The notes beneath the pieces are model-generated. The model saw only the letters and a list, made by a program, of their open reading frames with translations, was not told where the DNA came from and made no database searches. Of a stretch of 64,000 nucleotides of DNA, positions 30,401 to 39,400 are shown in pieces; position 1 is the first letter of the stretch; each line of letters starts with the position of its first letter. This stretch comes from Xenorhabdus indica (lineage in GTDB: Bacteria > Pseudomonadota > Gammaproteobacteria > Enterobacterales > Enterobacteriaceae): contig NZ_NKHP01000004.1 in the NCBI RefSeq assembly GCF_014467235.1, positions 16,351 through 80,350 on the forward strand, written 5' to 3'. A program made the position numbers and the translations under genes.

Positions 30401-33400
30401 TGACATAACGCCGCTAAACTGACTCCCAGACGTCGGGCCTGACGGCGAAGACTGTCATTCAGTGCGGCAGTTAACATCCGGTGTGATTGTGTCACCTGAG
30501 AACCATCGTGATGTACGCCAGTCAACCCGAATGGCAACGTTGGTTCTTCTACTTCAGCCAACATATCAGTAAAGAAGCGAATATGCTCCTCCTGACTCAT
30601 ACCTAGACGTGCCTGTGCAATCAAATGACGGAAAGGAACCGGAGCAGGCAGATTACGCTCTTTCCCGGCAAAGTACGCTTGAACTTCACGGTTCATGACT
30701 TCCAACGTTGTGTGATCACCAATCAAATGATGCAACAGTTGCAATACTCGCCAGGAACCATCCTCTTCCCGCGCCACGACAAAACGCAATAGCGGTGCCT
30801 GACTCAAATCAAGACGATGCTGATGAGGATCAAAATGTTGGATTAGTTGATCACAAACAGGCCCATCAGCAGGGTTTAATGTGAGTTCAAGCACTGATAA
30901 GGGAGCCTGACGACAGACCACCTGAACCGGAACAGATACCCCCTGCCAGATAAAGGCCGTACGCAGAATGTCATGCCGATCAACGACCCATTGAACGGCT
31001 GCCAGATAGCGATTCAGCAAAAACCGATCTGCAAACCGCGCTTGTCTGACTAACAGATATGGATCCCCTGCATCAGTCAGTAAATGGTGGAATAGAATAC
31101 CGTCTTGTAACGGTGATAAGGCATAGATATCTTGGATATTGGCAATGCCACCCGGTATTTGTTTGACAATGAGGTCAATCTCAGGTTGAGTCAAATCAAT
31201 CAGTGGTAACATTTCCGGTGTTAACGCCGTCGTTGCTGGTGTAATGACATTGGCCGGCGTTGTCACAATCCGATATTGTCCCCATTTTTCGGCAAGTGTT
31301 CTGGCAAGATTAGACAACTCTGGAGATTGAAATAAATCTCGTACCGACAGCATGATTCCCTGATGACGTAAGCGCTCCACCATCTGTACAGCCAATAAAG
31401 AGTGACCACCTAAGGCAAAAAAATTGTCATCACGGCTAATCTGTTCAACTCCCAACAATTCTTGCCAGATAGTGGCCAGAGCGATTTCTATCTCCCCTTG
31501 TGGCGCTTCATACGTCTGACGGGCAAAAGCTTTTTCGTCCGGTGCCGGCAGTGCTTGACGATCCAGCTTGCCGTTTGGTGTCAGCGGAAATGTATCTAAA
31601 CGGACAAAAGCCGCCGGGATCATATAATCCGGCAGAACTGTACTCAGGTGAGTTCGTAAATTATTCGCCAACTCATCATTCTCTTCTGCCACGACATAGG
31701 CAACCAGACGCTTATCATATTCATCTCCCAACGATATCACCACGGCTTCACGCACTGCCGAATGTTCGGTTAACCGTATTTCAATTTCACCCGGTTCAAT
31801 ACGGAAACCGCGGATTTTCACCTGCTGGTCATTGCGGCCGACAAATACCAGATTACCGTCCGGCAGGTAACGGGCCAAATCTCCGGTGCGGTACATACGT
31901 GCCCCCGGTTGATGGCTAAATGGATCGACCAGAAAACGTTCTGCCGTCAGATCAGGATGGTTCAGATAACCCCGTGCTACACCAGCGCCACCAATATACA
32001 ATTCACCGATTGTTCCCAATGGCACTGGCTGACCATAAGTGTCCAGCAGGTAAACACGCATATTCGCAAGGGGCCGGCCAATGATATTGGCTTGTTCTGT
32101 GCTTTCATTCAGGCACGAAATCGTCGTGGTAATTGTCGCTTCTGTCGGCCCATAGCAATTCACCAAAACAGGCCGTTCCCGGTGAACAGATAACCAGCGT
32201 TTCAATTCATGATGAGGTATCGTTTCCCCCCCCACACACATGACTCTTAAGCCCTTATAAATACTGCCTTCATTAGCTTCAGCAATGACCCGCCAAAATT
32301 GAACCGGGATTGACAGATAACTAATTTGATAAAGTTCACACAAACGCCAGAATTCTTGTGCACTGGACGTCCACTGATTTGTCCGCAATACGAGTTCTGC
32401 ACCGTGGGTTAGTGCACAAAATATTTCTGACATGCAGACATCAAAAGAAGGATTGCAGAACTGCAATATCCGATCAGACGCATTAAACGACCATTTCCTG
32501 CTCAGTGCGGCAATTTGATGCACCAGTTGCTGATGTTCAATCATCACGCCTTTTGGCGTACCGGTAGAACCGGAGGTATAAATCACATATGCCAGATGCT
32601 GTGGAGTCAGGGCAAGTATCTGTGGATTGAATACCTGTGAATTCGGCTGGTCTGGCAACGCATTAGGATCGAGTACCGTTAAATCAGCAATGGCTTTCTC
32701 ACCTAAGGCGAGGCGCCCGGCTTTATCCACCAGCAGGATAGCAGGCTCTGCTTCCGTCAGAATATGCGCCAGGCGTTCACTTGGATAATCAGTATCCAGA
32801 AATACATAGGCTCCGCCCGCTTTTAACACGGCCAACAGCCCTATTACCATCGCTGGTGAACGTGTTACGCAAACCGCTACCCGTTGATCAGGAGTTATGC
32901 CTAGCGTGATCAATTGATGTGCTAACTGATTAGCCCTGGCATTCAGTTCCGCATAACTGAATTTTTGCTCTTCATACACGAGTGCTGTTGCATCCGGGGT
33001 TTTTTCTGCCTGTTGTTCAACTAACTGATGAATATACAATGTGTCAGGATATGGGGTTTCAGTTGTATTCCACGTTTCCAGCAATAACCTGCGCTCCACC
33101 GACGACAGGATATTGATTTCCGTGACCCGTTGTTGATGATCAGCCACCATGGCTTGCAATACTGTCTGTAAGTACCCGATATGCCGCTCGATGGTTGGCT
33201 GATCAAACAGAACCGTAGCATAATGCAGTGCTCCAACTATCTGCTCATTCTCCTCAAACAAGCTCAGTTCGAGATCAAATTTAACTTTATTAACAACCTG
33301 ATCCATTGGAGTGACGGCCAGTCCCGGCAATTCCCAATCCTGAGGCTCATTGTTTTTCCCGGTAATGTTTTGCCCAGTAATACTTTGTCCGGTAAAGCTT

Positions 33401-36400
33401 TGCCCGGTAAAATTTTGCCAGGCAAACATCACCTGAAACAGCGGCGTATGGGCTAATCTGCGCGGTGGTTGCACGATTTCCACCACTTGTTCAAACGGCA
33501 GGTCCTGATGTTCCTGTGCTGTCAGTGCAGTTTGCCGGACACGCATAAGCAATTCGGTTACATCTGGCGCCCCCGATAAATCGATACGTAAGGCCAGCGT
33601 GTTAACAAAAAACCCGATTAACGATTCTGTTTCCTGACGATTTCTGCCTGCACTTGGGGTGCCTATCACAACATCATCCTGACCCGACAAACGTGACAAA
33701 ACCGTGGCCCAGGCTGATAACAGAATCATAAATAGTGTGACACCGTGTTGCTCACCCAGGCGTTTGAGAGATATCGTTAATTCTGTACCCAGATTGATAG
33801 AGACAGCATTCCCGGAAAACGATTGTTCAGGTGGGCGGGTTCGGTCAGTCGGTAAATCCAGCAAGATGGGCGTATCGGCCAGCTTCATCTTCCAATAATC
33901 GGACTGAATTTGTATCCGTTCTGCCGATAACCACTGGCGCTGCCATGCCACATAATCAGGATATTGAATTGCCAATGGTGGCAAGGGATTGGGTTGCCCT
34001 GTCAGAAAAGCGGCATAGAGGGCACTTAACTCACGCATCTGTACCCCAACAGACCAGCCATCTGACACGATATGGTGTTGAATCAGCAAAAAGACGTAAT
34101 CGTTGTCAGTCAGTTGTATCAGATTAGCGCGGATTAAGGGCCCCTCGGTAAGATCAAATGATGCTTCTGTTTCTTGTATACATAAATGCTCAAGCTGTTC
34201 ATGCATATCAGCAACTTTACGCAGATCATGTCTTTTCATCGGCAAGCCTGATTCTGTCGGTAACAATTTAACCTGAGGTTGACCATCAATCGTGATAAAG
34301 ACCGAACGCAAAGCCTCATGGCGGGCAAACAGAGCATCAAGTGCCTGCCGCCAGGCATCAATATCAAGCTGACCATGCAAACGCAGAGCTATCGGGATAT
34401 GGTAGATTTCACTGATCCCCTCAAACTGGGCTAAAAACCATAGACGCTGTTGAGCAAATGATAACGGTAATTGATCTCCACGAGAGACCGGTAGGATAGA
34501 GGGGAGTCTGACTTTCTGATCCCCTAATCGCCCCTTTATCTCCTCAGTAAAAGCAGCCAAAGTCGGGGACTTAAATAATGTGGTCAACGGTAATTCAACA
34601 CCCAAGGCCACTATCCGGCTCATCATCCGTACTGCCAGCAGCGAATGCCCCCCTAAGGCAAAGAAATTATCATGTCGCCCCACCTGCTTAACTTTCAACA
34701 ATTCTTGCCAGATAACGGCCAGAGCAATTTCCATTTCTCCTTGTGGCGCTTCATAGATCTGACGGGCAAAAGCCTTATCATCTGGAGCCGGCAATGCGCG
34801 ACGATCCAGCTTGCCATTTGGTGTTAACGGCAGTGACTCTAAACGGACAAAGGCCGCCGGCACCATATACTCAGGCAAAAGAGCACTGACGTAATCACGC
34901 AGACGCTTAGCCAATCCGTCATCAGGCTCAGCCACAACATAGGCAACTAAACGTTGCTCCTGCCCTTCTCCCAATGCCAGCACCACCGCCTCACTCACAG
35001 CCGGATGCTCAGTTAATCGTGTCTCAATATCTCCAGGTTCTACCCTAAAGCCCCGGATTTTGATTTGATAATCATTGCGGCCCAGGAATTCCAGATTTCC
35101 ATCCGGTAAGTAACGCACCAAATCCCCTGTTCGATACATCCGCGTATTGGGGCTATCGCTGAACGGGTCAGATAAAAAACGTTCTGCCGTCAGTGCTGGC
35201 TGGTTCAAATAACCCCTGGCTACAGCCGCACCACCAATATACAATTCTCCCACCGCGCCTAATGGCACCGGATGACCAAAGTTATCCAGTAAATAAAGCC
35301 GAATATTGGCAAGGGGGCGACCAATCGTCGGGCAAGGGTGCGCAGGTTCTATAATTGCCAATGTTGCATCCACTGTACATTCGGTTGGACCATAGACATT
35401 ATAGGCTGTCAAGAATGGGATATTCGCAACAGCGTGCCAGGTTGGAGGAGATATGGCTTCACCGCCAACCCATAGCACCAGGGGTTTGTTATGTCGGTCT
35501 AACCCCGCAGCCAGCAACATTTCTAATTGCATCGGTGTGCAATCTATTACATCAAGATTAGCCGTGGTTAGAAATTGCAAAAAGGCCGTACTATTGGCTC
35601 GTACATCTTGTGGCACAATGACCAACGTATAGCCATTCAACAGACTCAATAAGTTTTTCACTGCTGCATCAAATGAAATACTGGCGTTCAGGCCAATCCG
35701 GGATACAGATAATTTTGCAAAAATACGTTGTGTCAGTGTTCCGTGTAAGTTCAATACAGAGCCATGCTCAACCATCACGCCTTTCGGCGTACCAGTAGAC
35801 CCGGAGGTGTAAATGACATAAGCCAGATGCCGTAAAGTCAATGTCTGTATTTGTGGGTTACTGTCCGATTGATCTGGCAATGAATTCGGATCAATTACAG
35901 TCAGTCCGGTAAACGCTTTTTCACCCAGCGCTATCTGCCCCGCCTGATCAACCAATACCACTAACGGGGCCGCATCACTTAAGATATGCGCTAAACGTTC
36001 ACTTGGATAGGCAGGATCCAGTGGTACATATGCCCCACCCGCTTTCAGCACCGCCAGCAATCCCACCACCATAGCCAGTGATCGTGTGACACAAAGGACT
36101 ACTCGCTGCTCTGGTACAACACCTAATGCAATCAGTTGATGGGCTAGTCGGTTAGCACGGGCATTCAATTCCGCATAGCTGAGCGTCTGTTCTTCATATA
36201 CCAACGCTGTTGCATCCGGGGTCTTCTCTACTTGTTGTTCAAATAATTGATGAATACACAACGAATCGGGATACGCTGTCTCCGTGGCGTTCCAGGTTTT
36301 CAACAACAACGTGCGTTCAGTTTCAGGCAGGATTTCTAATGCCCGTACTGGTGTCTCCGGGGCCTGTTCAAGTGCCTCCACCAAACTTTCCAGTGCCTGC

Positions 36401-39400
36401 TGCATATAGCTGCATATCCTTGCCGGGTCAAACGGCTGCTCGACATGAGCGGTCAGACCCAATGCGTCTCCAAACTCTTCCACCGACAGGGCAAACGGAT
36501 AGTTAGTACGTTCCTGTTCACCCAGGAATTCAACGCCATCCAAGATTTCATCCGAACCTTCCGGCAGTAAGTTATACCGATAGTTCAACAAGGTATTGAA
36601 TAACGGCAAGCCACTGGCAACTCCGCTGCAACGCTGAGCCAATGCCAGTGAAGCATGTTCGTGTGCCAGCAATCCGGCCAGTCGGGTATGTACTACCCAG
36701 ACACTATCCCGTACCGGAGTCTCATTGATATCTAAACGCAGCGGCAAGGTATTGATAAATAATCCCATCCCGTTGCCCGCTCCTTCCCCCGTCTGCATAC
36801 GTCCAAACAACACGGTACCGAATACCACTTTTTCCTGCCCGCTGGTACGCGATAACACTTGCGCCCAGGCAAGGTGGCACAAGGCAGCCAAACTCACTCC
36901 CAACCGTCTGGCCTGAGTACGCAAACGATCATTCAATGCGGCCGCCAGCATCTGGTGATATTCCATCACTTGAGAGCCATCACTGTGTACTTCCGTTACC
37001 CCAAATGACAACGTTGGTTCCTCCACCTCCGCCAACATATCGGTAAAGAAACGGGTGTGCTCTGTCTGGCTGGCACCCAATCGGGCTTGGGCAACCAGAT
37101 TGCGGAAAGGCGTCGGAGCAGGCAGGCTATCTTCCTGCTCAGCAAAACAGACCTGAACTTCATGGTTCATCACCTCCATCGTTACATGATCACCAACCAG
37201 ATGATGCAGCAATTGTAATGCTACCCAACGGCCATCAGCTTCCTGGGCGACCACAAAACGCAGCAGCGGTGCTTGCCCCAAGTCAAGACGATAATGAAGC
37301 GGATCAAAACGTTGAATAAGCTGGTCATGGACGGCCCCATCAGCAGGATCTAATTTCAGCTCAGTCACGGACAAAAGCGCCTGACGCCAAACCACCTGAG
37401 CCGGGCTTGATAACCCTTGCCAAACAAAAGCGGTGCGCAAGATATCATGACGATCAACCACTTTTTGAGCTGCGGCCAGATAGCGATCCAACAACGATCG
37501 ACTATCAAAAATTATCCGGTTGGTTAACAGATACGGGTCGCCTTTTTCCCTCAACAGATGGTGGAATAAAATGCCATCCTGTAATGGTGACAGGGTATAA
37601 ATATCTTGAATATTAGCGATTCCCCCCGGCACCTGACTGACCAGCCTATCAATGTCTGCCTGTTCTATATCAATCAACGGTAACATTTCCGGCGTGATCC
37701 GTTCACATTCATGGCTTATCAGGTTTGGCGGAATAGCAAAGGTATCATCCACTTTTGTCAGCAAAGCGGCCTGTTCTGCCAGTACCGGACTGGAAAACAG
37801 CGCTCCGGCTTGTGCGGTATAGCCTTTCTCCCGCAACAATCCCATTAGTTGTACTATTGACAACGAATGACCACCTAATGCGAAGAAGTTATCAAATCGA
37901 CTGATTTTATTGATACCCAGTAACTGGCTCCACATCGCTGCCAACAGGTTTTCTGTTTCGCTTTGGGGGGGCTGATAATATTGACGCTGATAAGCGGTGG
38001 CATCTGGTGCCGGCAGTGCCTTTCGGTTAAGTTTACCATTAGGCGTCAGTGGGAAATGTGTCATCACCATAAACGCAGCCGGCACCATATATTCGGGTAG
38101 TACAAACAACAGATATTGACGTAATTCTGCCGTAATCTGATCAGATTCATCACCTTGCACCAAGACGATATAAGCCACCAGCCGTTTATCTTCCCCATTC
38201 CCTGCATGAGCAATAACAATCGCTTGCTGCACCGCCGGATGGGTTTCAAGGCAAGTTTCAATTTCACCTAACTCAATACGGAAACCACGAATTTTGACCT
38301 GATGGTCATTACGCCCAAGATATTCAATATTGCCGTCATTATCATAACGGGCTAAATCGCCGGTACGGTACATGCGGGCATCCGGTTTTGAATAAAAAGG
38401 ATCTGTTAAAAACCGTTCTGCTGTTAGCTCTGGTCGATTCAGATAACCGCGGGCAACACCGATACCACCAATATATAATTCACCAATCGCCCCCAAAGGG
38501 ACCGGCCGTTGTTGGTTATCTAATAAATAAATACGGGAATTGGTAATGGGCTTACCTATCGGCACTACCTGATCCTCAAAATGATCGGGACAATGCCAGT
38601 ATGTCACATCAATTGCGGCTTCAGTCGGGCCATATAAATTGTATATCCTGACCCAAGGCATCAATGCCTGGCACTGCTTCACTGTAATAGGATGTAACGC
38701 TTCGCCGCTGCAAAACAGGTGTTTTAGCGTTAAACAACGGGCCACATCCGGTTCTTTTAAGAATGCGGTCAACACCGAAGGCACAAAATGCAGAGTGGTT
38801 ACCTTCTCCTGATTGATTAATTCAATCAACTGAGAAAGGTTTTTCTGTTGTGCTGTGGTAGCCAATACCATTTTGGCGCCACTCATGAAGCTACAAAACA
38901 GCTCCCAAACAGAAACATCAAAGCTAAACGTGGTTTTTTGCAAAACCACGTCGTCAGGGGTGAGTTGATAAGTTTGCTGTATCCAATACAACCGATTTAT
39001 CACACTACGATGCTCATTCTGCACACCTTTCGGGTTGCCGGTCGAGCCTGAGGTATAGATAACATAGGCCAGATTACGTGAACTGAGTCCCATAACACAG
39101 GGATTCTCTGCCGAGAATTCAACGTTCTCCGACAGAACAGTACCAATATCCAACTGTTTTTTTGTCGCAGAGATGTCATACAACTTATCTGCACCGATAT
39201 CGTCATGTAATAGTAAAACAGGAGCGGCATCATCAAGAATATAATGAAGACGTGCTGATGGATAACTGGGATCAAGCGGCACATAAGCCCCGCCCGCTTT
39301 GAGTATTGCCAGCAAACCAATAACCATCAGGGGTGTTCGGTCAACACAGATAGCTACGCAACTATCCGGCACTACCCCTTCAACAATCAACCGATGGGCT

